This document shows, in pieces, positions 6,918 through 14,726 of a DNA stretch of 16,457 nt. Under the pieces are notes generated by a model, which saw only the letters and a list, made by a program, of their open reading frames with translations, made no database searches and had not been told where the DNA came from. This stretch comes from an uncultured Oscillospiraceae bacterium (GTDB lineage Bacteria > Bacillota > Clostridia > Oscillospirales > Acutalibacteraceae), in contig CAUDRD010000006.1 in the NCBI GenBank assembly GCA_958451705.1, positions 1 through 16,457 of the forward strand. The letters run 5' to 3'. Position numbers and translations under genes: made by a program. How positions within the stretch are numbered: the stretch's first letter is position 1; each line of letters opens with the position of its first letter.

Positions 6918-7463
6918 ATGCTGCTTTTCTATCTAAGTGCGCTGGACACGCAAGAGGAACGTACAAAATTTGAAGAGATTTATAAAAAGTATGGCAAGCT
7001 TATGAAGTATGTTGCCTATAATATTCTTCGTGACGATTCCCTGGCGGAAGATGCTGTGCATAACGCTTTTTTAAAACTAATAAAATATTTAGATAGAATA
7101 GATGATGTAAATTGTCACAAAACTAAAAGCTTCATCGTTATAGTTACTGAAAGCGTATCTAAAGATATGTACGCAAAGCGTAAAAGGGAAGCAACAGTTA
7201 ATATTGAAGATAACGAGCAGGAAATTGTGATTGACCCGCCTGATTTTGACAGTATAGATACGCAGACTATAGCAGATGTAATAGGAAAACTCCCCGAAAT
7301 TTACAGAGATGTACTCGTTTTGAAGTATGTACACCAGTATAAGGATGCCGAGATAGGAGAGCTTCTTGGTATAAATCCGGCTACAGTACGAAAAAGAATG
7401 CAGCGAGCAAAAGAAAAACTGGCATTGTTACTGGGGGAAGAAGGAGATTTTAATGTATTGTGA
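6918..7463 (+). CDS. Sigma-70 family RNA polymerase sigma factor (ECF-like)
   Basis: A 181-residue alternative sigma factor. Region 2 spans roughly residues 18-90 (FEEIYKKYGKLMKYVAYNIL, then AEDAVHNAFLKL and a basic end AKRKR). Region 4 spans about 117-172, with the helix-turn-helix YKDAEIGELLGINPATVRKRMQRA that reads the -35 element. ATG 6918 fits the N-terminus MLLFYLSALDTQEE seen in clostridial relatives and has AGGGAG at 6903-6908; a GTG at 6891 is in frame but lacks a ribosome binding site. Its end overlaps the next gene by 11 bases, the usual arrangement for a sigma/anti-sigma pair. It probably responds to an envelope signal; its target promoters are not identifiable here. Confidence 0.9.
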   Translation: MLLFYLSALDTQEERTKFEEIYKKYGKLMKYVAYNILRDDSLAEDAVHNAFLKLIKYLDRIDDVNCHKTKSFIVIVTESVSKDMYAKRKREATVNIEDNEQEIVIDPPDFDSIDTQTIADVIGKLPEIYRDVLVLKYVHQYKDAEIGELLGINPATVRKRMQRAKEKLALLLGEEGDFNVL

Positions 7464-8145
7464 CTTAAAGTACGAAGAAAAATTGACAAACGCTCTCAAA
7501 ATATATCAGGAAAAGTGGCTGGATTCTCTCCCTGACGAAAAAGATCTTGAGCATATAACCTTTTCAGATGCGTTTGAATTAAAAATGCAGAAGTTATTTA
7601 ATTGCGAAAAAGAAGATACCGAAGGGGCAAAAGTTTTGCATTTTTCTACAACATTCAAAAGAGTAACTTCCTTACTGGTCGCTTCTGTAATGTTTGTTGT
7701 GATTGCTTTGTTTGGTGTAACCGCTTTGAGGGAAACTTTTTTCGAATTGTTGAGGAAAGATAATTATGTTTCTACCATTATCTATTTCAGTGATGATCCT
7801 ACTTTTGATCCCAATTGCGCCTTTGTAGAGTCACATTTTACGGTTCCGTCTGAATTTGAAAGAACCGGGTATAATTACAGTATAGACTTTTTCCGTAAAA
7901 CCTATAAAAATGACAGTGGCAACTACATTCAAATTTTTCAAGGTAGAGCGAGTGGCGGCGGTTCGCTGCGATTAGATACAGAAAATTGTGAAATTGAAAA
8001 AGTTGAAGAATTAGGGTCAAGTGCATTATATTTTGAAAAAAATCAACATTGTCTTTTTTGGCAGAAAGGCTCGTCTTACTATCTTATTGAATCGGATCTG
8101 CCGAAAGATGAAATAATTCAAATCGCTTTAACTGTTGAATATTAG
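7453..8145 (+). CDS. Membrane-anchored anti-sigma-like protein with C-terminal DUF4367-like domain
   Basis: A 230-residue protein with a cytoplasmic N-terminal part (about 1-70, containing the acidic helix SDAFELKMQKLFN), one membrane helix (about 71-92) and an extracytoplasmic C-terminal domain. The end of that domain (FWQKGSSYYLIESDLPKDEIIQIA, in two pieces around 202-225) resembles the DUF4367 domains often encoded next to clostridial sigma factors. The role inferred from position is to hold the preceding sigma factor at the membrane and release it on a signal. The start ATG 7453 lies inside the sigma gene and is served by GAAGGAGA (7438-7445), so the pair should be co-translated. There is no classical HxxxCxxC zinc anti-sigma motif. 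The function is inferred, not proven. Confidence 0.75.
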   Translation: MYCDLKYEEKLTNALKIYQEKWLDSLPDEKDLEHITFSDAFELKMQKLFNCEKEDTEGAKVLHFSTTFKRVTSLLVASVMFVVIALFGVTALRETFFELLRKDNYVSTIIYFSDDPTFDPNCAFVESHFTVPSEFERTGYNYSIDFFRKTYKNDSGNYIQIFQGRASGGGSLRLDTENCEIEKVEELGSSALYFEKNQHCLFWQKGSSYYLIESDLPKDEIIQIALTVEY

Positions 8146-8184
8146 ACATTAAAATATTAGTTTATATAAATCAAATATCTATTG

Positions 8185-8226
8185 AAAAAATCATGTAAGA
8201 TGTTAGTTCATTTTACATGATTTTTT
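8185..8226 (+). terminator. Strong terminator after the sigma/anti-sigma pair
   Basis: A perfect 14-bp stem, AAAAAATCATGTAA (8185-8198) and TTACATGATTTTTT (8213-8226), encloses a 14-nt loop. The stem has A and U flanks on both sides, so it could act in either direction. It separates the sigma pair from the secreted-protein gene. Confidence 0.85.
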
Positions 8227-8260
8227 ATATTATTAATGCAGCTGCAGCTATAAAAATATT

Positions 8261-8288
8261 TTGTAGTAAATTTGTCACATTTTAGAAT
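8261..8288 (+). promoter_or_regulatory. Possible promoter for the secreted-protein gene
   Basis: TTGTAG (8261-8266), a 16-bp spacer and TAGAAT (8283-8288) fit a moderate vegetative promoter. Another reading with TTGTCA at 8272-8277 gives no well-placed -10. Regulation by the neighbouring sigma factor is possible, but I see no recognisable ECF-type signal. Confidence 0.35.
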
Positions 8289-8351
8289 TATTAAACGTTA
8301 TTATTATTAGGGAGTTGTAAGTTATTTAACAAAAGTGAAAGAGGGAGAAAA

Positions 8352-8792
8352 ATGGCTAAAAAAGTTATTTGTGTTGTAATGTGTCTCGTTATGTTTATGT
8401 CTTTTAATACAATTGCTTTTGCGGCAAATCTTGATGACGATAACGTAGACGAAATACAGCCTTTTATGCAGTATACAGAACGTACAGAGTGTTGGATTCG
8501 ATATGTCGGTGATGGAGAGGTTAATTGTTTTGCATACGCTTATGGTAAAGAGGGAATCGCAACAAAGACCGGTATAGACGTATATCTTCAAAAGAAAGTT
8601 CTTTTATGGTGGACAAATACCGATTATGAATGGCATACCCTTGCTCCCGGAGATTATGCTGAGATTAAGGCTTACAATTATGCACTTCCTTCAAAGGGAA
8701 CATATCGTGTAAAGGCTGTTGTTACTGTTTACAGTGGAAGTGCTAAAGAAGTAACTGAAGATTACAGCCCAACATATACATATGGCGGATAA
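8352..8792 (+). CDS. Small secreted protein, predicted all-beta
   Basis: A 146-residue exported protein. A signal peptide is clear: basic AKK, hydrophobic core VICVVMCLVMFMSF, and cleavage expected after AFA at residue 24. The mature part of about 122 residues is rich in Tyr, Val and Thr in alternating beta-type stretches (IDVYLQKKVLLWWTN, GTYRVKAVVTVYSGSA) and has two cysteines (47 and 59) that could pair. It resembles short secreted clostridial proteins of unknown function, possibly DUF6147-like, but I cannot confirm a family. AGAGGGAG just upstream supports ATG 8352. It is transcribed separately from the sigma pair by its own promoter and terminator and may be a target or ligand of that system. 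Confidence 0.82.
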   Translation: MAKKVICVVMCLVMFMSFNTIAFAANLDDDNVDEIQPFMQYTERTECWIRYVGDGEVNCFAYAYGKEGIATKTGIDVYLQKKVLLWWTNTDYEWHTLAPGDYAEIKAYNYALPSKGTYRVKAVVTVYSGSAKEVTEDYSPTYTYGG

Positions 8793-8815
8793 CAAAAATC
8801 AATAAGTTTTCAGCG

Positions 8816-8855
8816 GCGCAGGATATATAGCTCCCTTATCCTGCGCTGTTTTTTT
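8816..8855 (+). terminator. Strong intrinsic terminator after the secreted-protein gene
   Basis: GCGCAGGATA (8816-8825) pairs perfectly with TATCCTGCGC (8837-8846), followed by TGTTTTTTT. The GC-rich stem and T-run make this the clearest terminator in the window. Confidence 0.92.
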
Positions 8856-8927
8856 GTCTTTTTAACAATTCCATAATAAGCAATTTTATTTTATAAAATA
8901 TTGTCAAGTTGTTTTAGACGATTTTCC

Positions 8928-8956
8928 TTGAAGTAAAAAACGCTATATTGTATAAT
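8928..8956 (+). promoter_or_regulatory. Strong predicted promoter of the flavoprotein operon
   Basis: TTGAAG (8928-8933), a 17-bp spacer and a perfect TATAAT (8951-8956). Transcription should begin near 8963 and give a leader of about 42 nt before ATG 9005. No complete Rex-type redox operator was found around it. Confidence 0.75.
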
Positions 8957-9004
8957 AATTACTACGTACGAGTTTTATTAAAAAGGATAAGGAGGTTTTT
9001 TCGG

Positions 9005-9505
9005 ATGCCTTGTAACTGCAACGGAACAAACGATGTAAAGATGCAGCAGCTTCAAGCTGTCCTGGATCATTACAAGGAGGTGCCTGGTAGTCTTATTACA
9101 ATTCTGCAAAAGACTCAGGACATCTACGATTATCTCCCGGCTGAGATAATCATGCTCATTTCGAAAGAAACTAAAATCAAGCCTGCAAAGATTGTAGGCG
9201 TAGCAACTTTCTATGCCCAGTTCAGATTTGAACCGGTGGGCAAATATCTTATTATGCTTTGTCAGGGAACCGCATGCCATGTTAACGGTTCTGAGCGTAT
9301 TGCCCAGACCATTGAACAGGAGCTTGGCATTAAAGACGGTGAAACCACAAAGGACGGACTTTTCACTCTTAAGAACGTTGCCTGTCTCGGCTGCTGCAGC
9401 CTTTCTCCGGTAATGATGATAAACGACGAAACATATGGCACTCTTACGCCTGAAAAGGTAAAGAAGATTCTTGCCGAGCTTAAAGCGAAGGGGGAAGAGG
9501 AATGA
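9005..9505 (+). CDS. NuoE/HydC-family [2Fe-2S] subunit of an NADH-dependent complex
   Basis: A 166-residue subunit with the thioredoxin-like [2Fe-2S] fold of complex I 24-kDa proteins. All four cluster ligands are present with canonical spacing: Cys86-x4-Cys91 (CQGTACH) and Cys127-x3-Cys131 (CLGCC). The N-terminal helical part (LQAVLDHYKEVPGSLITILQ, then VGVATFYAQF) is typical. In soluble hydrogenase-type complexes this subunit works with the NuoF-like NADH/FMN protein. ATG 9005 is chosen because AAGGAGG lies at 8989-8995; a TTG at 8948 in frame would lie inside the promoter. An extra CNC near the N-terminus (Cys3, Cys5) is unusual. Its stop overlaps the next ATG (ATGA), so translation is coupled. 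Confidence 0.93.
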   Translation: MPCNCNGTNDVKMQQLQAVLDHYKEVPGSLITILQKTQDIYDYLPAEIIMLISKETKIKPAKIVGVATFYAQFRFEPVGKYLIMLCQGTACHVNGSERIAQTIEQELGIKDGETTKDGLFTLKNVACLGCCSLSPVMMINDETYGTLTPEKVKKILAELKAKGEEE

Positions 9506-11256
9506 AAATAGTTGTAGGACAGGGAAGCTGCGGTATTGCAGCGGGAGCCGGTAAAGTTTACGAGGCTCTTGAAAACGCTATTAAAGCTAAAAACAGCTCT
9601 GCAAACCTTACAATAACGGGCTGCATTGGTATGTGCTACCTGGAGCCTATCGTTGATATTTATGATAATAACGGAGAGCTTCACCGTTTTGTAAAGGTTG
9701 ACGCTTCAAAGGCTGAGGCTCTTGTTGATGCCGCCGAATCAGGCGATTTTTCCGCTGTTGCAGATATTGCTATTACCGATGACGATAAAGCATTCCTTGA
9801 TAAGCAGACAAGAATTGCCCTTCGTCACTGCGGCGTTATAAATCCCGAAGACATCGACGATTATATTGGTGATGATGGCTATCAGGGACTTAAAAAAGTT
9901 GTATGCGAGATGACTCCCGAAGAGGTTATTGAGGAAATCAAGGTTTCCGGTCTTGCAGGACGTGGCGGCGCAGGTTTCCCCACATGGTTCAAATGGAACG
10001 CTGCAAGAAATTCAAAGGGAGATAGGAAATATCTTATCTGCAACGCCGACGAAGGCGACCCCGGTGCATTTATGGACAGAGCCGTTATCGAAGGTGATCC
10101 CCACAATCTTATTGAAGGTATGCTTATTGCAGCTTACGCAATCGGTGCAAGCGAAGCGGTTGTATACGTTCGTGCAGAGTATCCTCTTGCAATTAAGCGT
10201 CTTGAGAACGCTATGAAACAGGCAAGGGAGAAAGGCTATCTCGGTGAAAATATTCTCGGTACAGGCTTCTCCTGCGATATGAGAATCAAGGCAGGTGCCG
10301 GTGCATTTGTCTGTGGTGAGGAGACAGCTCTTATTGAGTCCCTTGAGGGACAGAGAGGTATGCCCAGACTTAAGCCTCCTTTCCCGGCAGAAAGCGGATA
10401 TTGGCACAAGCCTTCAAATATCAACAACGTTGAAACCTTTGCAAACGTTGCCTGGATTATAATTAACGGAGGCAGCGCTTTTGCAGCCATGGGAACTCCT
10501 GGCAGCAAGGGTACAAAGGTTTTCGCTCTTACAGGTAAAATTAAAAGAGGCGGACTTGTTGAAATCCCCATGGGTAAAACTCTCCGTGATGTAATTTTTG
10601 ATATCGGCGGAGGAATCCGTGACGGTAAAGAGTTTAAGGCAGTCCAGATGGGCGGACCTTCCGGCGGATGTATTCCCGCATCACTTCTCGATACCGTTAT
10701 CGACTACCGAGAGCTTGCCGCAACAGGCGCAATCATGGGCTCAGGCGGAATGGTTGTTATGGATGAGAGCACCTGCATGGTAGGTATGGCTAAATTCTTC
10801 CTTGACTTCACTGCCAAAGAGTCCTGTGGAAAGTGCGTTCACTGTCGTCTCGGTACAAAGAGAATGCTTGAAATTCTCACAAGAATAGTCAACGGCGAAG
10901 GTAAGCAGGGCGATGTAGAGCTTCTTGAGGAGCTTTGCTACAGCATCAAGGACGGCGCTCTCTGCGGTCTCGGACAAACTGCTCCCAACCCCGTTCTTAC
11001 TGCAATCAAGTATTTCCGCAGCGAATACGAAGCACATATCGAAGAGAAAAAATGTCCCTCACACGAGTGCGTTTCTCTTCTCACATATTCAATTGATGCC
11101 GATAAATGTAAAGGCTGCACACTCTGCGCTAAGAAGTGCCCCGTTGGAGCTATTTCCGGTGAGCTTAAATCAGCCCACAAGATTGACCCCGAGGTATGTA
11201 TCAAGTGTGGACAGTGTAAGAGCGTTTGCCGCTTCGGCGCAGTTGACGTTGATTAA
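9502..11256 (+). CDS. NuoF/HydB-family NADH-binding FMN subunit with ferredoxin domains
   Basis: A 584-residue flavoprotein that should oxidise or reduce NAD(H) and pass electrons through iron-sulfur clusters. In order: an N-terminal thioredoxin-like [2Fe-2S] domain (about 1-90), the NADH/FMN domain (GLAGRGGAGFPTWFKWNAAR at 150-169; CNADEGDPGAFMDR at 180-193), a SLBB-like linker, the [4Fe-4S] N3-type site (Cys442, Cys445, Cys448, with Cys488), and a C-terminal 2x[4Fe-4S] ferredoxin (Cys536/539/542/546 and 566/569/572/576). This is the architecture of HydB/HndC in bifurcating hydrogenases, longer than NuoF of respiratory complex I. The N-terminal cluster shows only Cys10, Cys41 and Cys45; residue 5, where the partner of Cys10 is expected, is Val. 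It overlaps the upstream gene by 4 bases and lies 14 bases before the next. Confidence 0.94.
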   Translation: MKIVVGQGSCGIAAGAGKVYEALENAIKAKNSSANLTITGCIGMCYLEPIVDIYDNNGELHRFVKVDASKAEALVDAAESGDFSAVADIAITDDDKAFLDKQTRIALRHCGVINPEDIDDYIGDDGYQGLKKVVCEMTPEEVIEEIKVSGLAGRGGAGFPTWFKWNAARNSKGDRKYLICNADEGDPGAFMDRAVIEGDPHNLIEGMLIAAYAIGASEAVVYVRAEYPLAIKRLENAMKQAREKGYLGENILGTGFSCDMRIKAGAGAFVCGEETALIESLEGQRGMPRLKPPFPAESGYWHKPSNINNVETFANVAWIIINGGSAFAAMGTPGSKGTKVFALTGKIKRGGLVEIPMGKTLRDVIFDIGGGIRDGKEFKAVQMGGPSGGCIPASLLDTVIDYRELAATGAIMGSGGMVVMDESTCMVGMAKFFLDFTAKESCGKCVHCRLGTKRMLEILTRIVNGEGKQGDVELLEELCYSIKDGALCGLGQTAPNPVLTAIKYFRSEYEAHIEEKKCPSHECVSLLTYSIDADKCKGCTLCAKKCPVGAISGELKSAHKIDPEVCIKCGQCKSVCRFGAVDVD

Positions 11257-11270
11257 AGGAGGAGAAGCAA

Positions 11271-14200
11271 ATGTCATTTGTCACAGTTAATATAGACGGA
11301 TATGAAGTATCCGTACCTGCCGGCAGCACAATTCTTGAAGCTGCCGAAGCGGCAGGGGTAAAAATTCCTACCCTTTGCTACGACAAGAGAGTCGCTCTTT
11401 ACGGAGCCTGCGGCCTTTGTACAGTTGAGGCTGAGGGAACACCTAAGCTTCTCAGAGCCTGCTCTTCAAAGGTCAGCGACGGAATGGTTATCCATACAAA
11501 CACAGAAAGAGTTAAGGGATCAAGAAAGGTTGCTCTCGAACTTCTTATAACAGACCATGACGGCGACTGCATGGGACCATGTTCACTTGCATGTCCTGCC
11601 GGTACAGACTGTCAGGGCTATGTGGGACTTATCGGTAACGGTGAGTATAAAGAGGCGGTAAAGCTTATTAAAGAAAAGCTTCCTCTTCCCGCATCAATCG
11701 GCCGTATCTGTCCTCACCCCTGTGAGACAGCTTGCCGCAGACAGCTTGTTGAAGAGCCTATTTCAATTGCATGGCTTAAGAGCTTTGTAGCTGATAAGGA
11801 CCTTAAATCAGACGATAAATATATGCCTGAGATAGCTCCTTCAACAGGAAAGAAAGTTGCTGTAATCGGCGGCGGCCCTGCCGGACTTACAGCTGCATAT
11901 TTCCTTACAGTAAATGGACACGCTGTAACAGTGTTTGATAAAATGCCTAAGATGGGCGGTATGCTCCGCTATGGTATTCCTCAGTACAGACTTCCCAAAG
12001 AGGTTCTTGACCTTGAAGTTAAGTCAATTGAGGATATGGGCGTTAAGCTTGTAAACAACTTTGAAATCGGTAAGGACGGCACTTTTGCTTCAATCAGAGC
12101 CGAATACGACGCAGTGCTCGTTACAATCGGCGCATGGAGCGCAAGCTTCATGGGCGTTAAGGGCGAAGATATTGAAGGTGTTCTTGGCGGAATCGACTTC
12201 CTTCGTGACGTTATTCTCGGTCAGCCTGCTGATATAGGCAAAAAGGTAGCAGTTGTCGGCGGCGGTAATACAGCAATGGATGCCTGCCGTACAGCGGTAC
12301 GTCTCGGGGCAGAGGAAGTATACGTAATTTACAGACGTACAAGGGATGAAATGCCTGCTGAGGATATCGAAATCACAGAGGCACAGGAAGAGGGAGCAAT
12401 CTTCAAATTCCTTACAAATCCCGTTGAGATAATCGGCGAAGACGGCAAAGTAAGCAAGATTAAACTTCAGAAAATGGAGCTTGGTGAGCCTGATGCCGGC
12501 GGACGCAGAAGACCCATGCCCATTGAGGGCGCATATGAGGAGCTTGACGTTGATACCGTTATTATGGCTATCGGTCAGGGAATCAACGCTAAGGGCTTTG
12601 AAGACCTTGAGCTTACAAGAAAAGGCACAATTGCCGCAGACGAAAAGACATTTAGAACCTCTATGGAAGGTGTCTTTGCAGCCGGTGACGCAACCAATAA
12701 AGGCGCAAGCATTGCAATTGAGGCAATCGGTGAGGCTCAGAAGGCTTCAACAGTTATCAGCGCATATCTTTGCGGCGTTGATATTGAGTATAAGAAACCC
12801 TTCTATGTAGAGCGTACCGTAACCGCTGAGGAGTTTGCAGACAGAAAGAAGATGCACAGACCTCAGATGCCTCATCTTTCTCCCGATGAGCGCAAAAATA
12901 ATTTTGAAGAAATCGTAAAGGGCTACACTGAAGAGATGGCAAAGCAGGAGGCTTCAAGATGCCTTGAGTGCGGATGCCACGACGTTCACGAGTGTAAGCT
13001 TGTAAAATATGCAAACGAATATGACGTTGAACCTCAGCGCTTTGTAGGTGAAAAGCATATTCGTAAGCACGCACAGACTCATCCCTTTATTGAGCGCAAC
13101 GAGGATAAATGTATTCTCTGCGGACTTTGCGTAAGAGTCTGTGATGAGGTTATGGGCAGAACAGCTCTCGGCCTTGTAGGCAGAGGATTTGATACAGTTG
13201 TCGCTCCTGCCTTTAACGTGCCTCTCGAAAAGAGCGACTGCATATCATGCGGTCAGTGCGTAAACCTTTGTCCCACAGGAGCCCTTCGTGAAATTCTTCC
13301 TGTTGCAAAATCAGTTCCTGTTGCTGAGGAAGTTACAAGAACAACCTGTTCTTTCTGCTCAGTGGGATGTCAGATAGACCTTACCTCAAAGGGCAACACA
13401 CTCTTTAGAGCTATTCCCGCAGGTGACGATGGACTTCTCTGCGGCGGCGGACGTTTCGGATACGGCGAAACACAGTCTGATAAGAGAATCAAGAGCGCAT
13501 TGGTAAGAAAGAACGGCGTTCTCGAAAAGACAGCTCTCGACGAAGCTGTTCAGGCTGTCAAGGACGCTCTCGCAAAATATTCTTCTGATGAAATAGCAGT
13601 TTCCGTTTCCGAGAGATATACTCTTGAGGAAGCTTATATGATCAAAAAGTATGCAAACGAGGTTCTCGGTACTGATAACGTATTCTCATTTGCAGCTGTT
13701 AAGAGCGGAGTTAAAGATGTTCTCGGCGTAAACGCTTCTTACAATACCCTTGATGAGCTTCAGAAGACAAATCTTATTGTTCTTATCGGAGCAGATGTTA
13801 TCGGAGCTGGCCTTATTGCCGGTATGAAGATAAAGAAGGCTGTTGAAGGCGGAGCAAAGCTTGTTGTAATCGGCAATAAAGATACACAGGCAGATGAGTG
13901 GGCATTTAGAAAGTATTCCACAAACAGTGTTACCTTCCTTACGGATGCTTATAAAGTAATAGCAGGTGAGGACGCAGGTGATGCAGACGTTAAAGAGTTT
14001 GCGGAGCTTTATATGAACGCTAAGAACGCTATGATAGTTATTCAGCCCAACATGGTATCCTATGACTGTGCAAAGGCGGCAGCCCTTCTTGCAAAGAAGA
14101 GCGGTCATATTGGTAAGGCGCATAACGGACTTATCCAGCTTAAGATGGGCGCAAACTCTCAGGGACTTGATATTCTTGGAGTTAAACCTTACAGCGATAT

Positions 14201-14711
14201 TGATGCATCAAAGGTTAAGGCAATGGTAGTATTCGGCGAAGTAATGCCCGATTCGGTCAATAAGCCTGAGTTCCTTGCGGTTCAGGAAGTTCTTATGAGT
14301 GCTTCTGCCGAAAAAGCAGACGTCGTTCTGCCGGCTTCAACCTTTGCTGAAAGCAGCGGTACATTTGTATCAGCTGACAGAAAGCTCAATAAGGTCAATA
14401 AGGCTATTGAACCTCTCTGCGGCGCTGATAATATTGCTATTGTCCGCAAGCTTGCAGGGGATGCCAAGGGCTTTGCATTTGAGAATGACTTCCAAGTATT
14501 TAATGATATCTGTAAGAACGTTGAAGGCTTTGCAGGCGCTTCTAAATGTGCATGCTGCGGAAAACACAGCATCTACTGGCCTGTTTCTGCAAGTCCCGTA
14601 CTTGTACCTTCCGATTGCGGCGAAATTTCTGAGCTTCCTTCCGGTGAAATAGCGGCCGCTCCCTTTAACGCAAATGCAATAAAGAGAAGCTTTGCAGCTA
14701 AGCTTGGTTAA
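11271..14711 (+). CDS. Composite FAD/NAD(P)H and iron-sulfur subunit with NuoG/FDH-like C-terminus
   Basis: A 1146-residue multidomain protein. Residues 1-80: plant-type [2Fe-2S] ferredoxin (Cys36-x10-Cys47-x2-Cys50-x13-Cys64, the NuoG spacing). About 95-160: GltD-type [4Fe-4S] region (Cys100, 104, 108, 114, 147, 151, 155). About 193-500: GltD/NfnB-like flavoprotein, with FAD site VIGGGPAGLTAAY at 198-210, pyridine nucleotide site VVGGGNTAMDACR at 328-340 and YRRTRDEMPA at 354-363, whose arginines suggest NADP(H). About 564-670: Cys-rich linker and two ferredoxin clusters (Cys614-624, 657-667). About 690-1065: molybdopterin-type domain starting with CSFCSVGC and Cys724. I see no Sec or Cys where formate dehydrogenases carry it, so this part may be a NuoG-like scaffold. 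AAGGAGGAG precedes ATG 11271. It probably forms one complex with the two upstream products. Confidence 0.92.
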   Translation: MSFVTVNIDGYEVSVPAGSTILEAAEAAGVKIPTLCYDKRVALYGACGLCTVEAEGTPKLLRACSSKVSDGMVIHTNTERVKGSRKVALELLITDHDGDCMGPCSLACPAGTDCQGYVGLIGNGEYKEAVKLIKEKLPLPASIGRICPHPCETACRRQLVEEPISIAWLKSFVADKDLKSDDKYMPEIAPSTGKKVAVIGGGPAGLTAAYFLTVNGHAVTVFDKMPKMGGMLRYGIPQYRLPKEVLDLEVKSIEDMGVKLVNNFEIGKDGTFASIRAEYDAVLVTIGAWSASFMGVKGEDIEGVLGGIDFLRDVILGQPADIGKKVAVVGGGNTAMDACRTAVRLGAEEVYVIYRRTRDEMPAEDIEITEAQEEGAIFKFLTNPVEIIGEDGKVSKIKLQKMELGEPDAGGRRRPMPIEGAYEELDVDTVIMAIGQGINAKGFEDLELTRKGTIAADEKTFRTSMEGVFAAGDATNKGASIAIEAIGEAQKASTVISAYLCGVDIEYKKPFYVERTVTAEEFADRKKMHRPQMPHLSPDERKNNFEEIVKGYTEEMAKQEASRCLECGCHDVHECKLVKYANEYDVEPQRFVGEKHIRKHAQTHPFIERNEDKCILCGLCVRVCDEVMGRTALGLVGRGFDTVVAPAFNVPLEKSDCISCGQCVNLCPTGALREILPVAKSVPVAEEVTRTTCSFCSVGCQIDLTSKGNTLFRAIPAGDDGLLCGGGRFGYGETQSDKRIKSALVRKNGVLEKTALDEAVQAVKDALAKYSSDEIAVSVSERYTLEEAYMIKKYANEVLGTDNVFSFAAVKSGVKDVLGVNASYNTLDELQKTNLIVLIGADVIGAGLIAGMKIKKAVEGGAKLVVIGNKDTQADEWAFRKYSTNSVTFLTDAYKVIAGEDAGDADVKEFAELYMNAKNAMIVIQPNMVSYDCAKAAALLAKKSGHIGKAHNGLIQLKMGANSQGLDILGVKPYSDIDASKVKAMVVFGEVMPDSVNKPEFLAVQEVLMSASAEKADVVLPASTFAESSGTFVSADRKLNKVNKAIEPLCGADNIAIVRKLAGDAKGFAFENDFQVFNDICKNVEGFAGASKCACCGKHSIYWPVSASPVLVPSDCGEISELPSGEIAAAPFNANAIKRSFAAKLG

Positions 14712-14726
14712 TTTTATATCATTTTT

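Noticed and set aside
8239..8250. GCAGCTGCAGCT palindrome before the secreted-protein gene
   Set aside because: Short and isolated; no pairing with promoter elements and no second copy seen.
8862..8868. Rex-type redox operator upstream of the flavoprotein operon
   Set aside because: Only one half-site-like TTAACAA is seen; no inverted partner at the proper spacing.
9262..9684. Reverse-strand open frame overlapping the NuoE/NuoF genes
   Set aside because: It lies opposite two well-supported coding frames, has no ribosome binding site and no domain signal; similar reverse frames across 9.9-14.6 kb are rejected for the same reason.
11271..14711. [FeFe]-hydrogenase catalytic subunit
   Set aside because: No H-cluster motifs (TSCCPxW, MPCxxKxxE, GGVMEAA-like) occur; the domains are GltD and NuoG/FDH-like.
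13338..14711. Selenocysteine (in-frame TGA) in the molybdopterin domain
   Set aside because: No in-frame TGA occurs within this coding region, so no Sec codon can be proposed.
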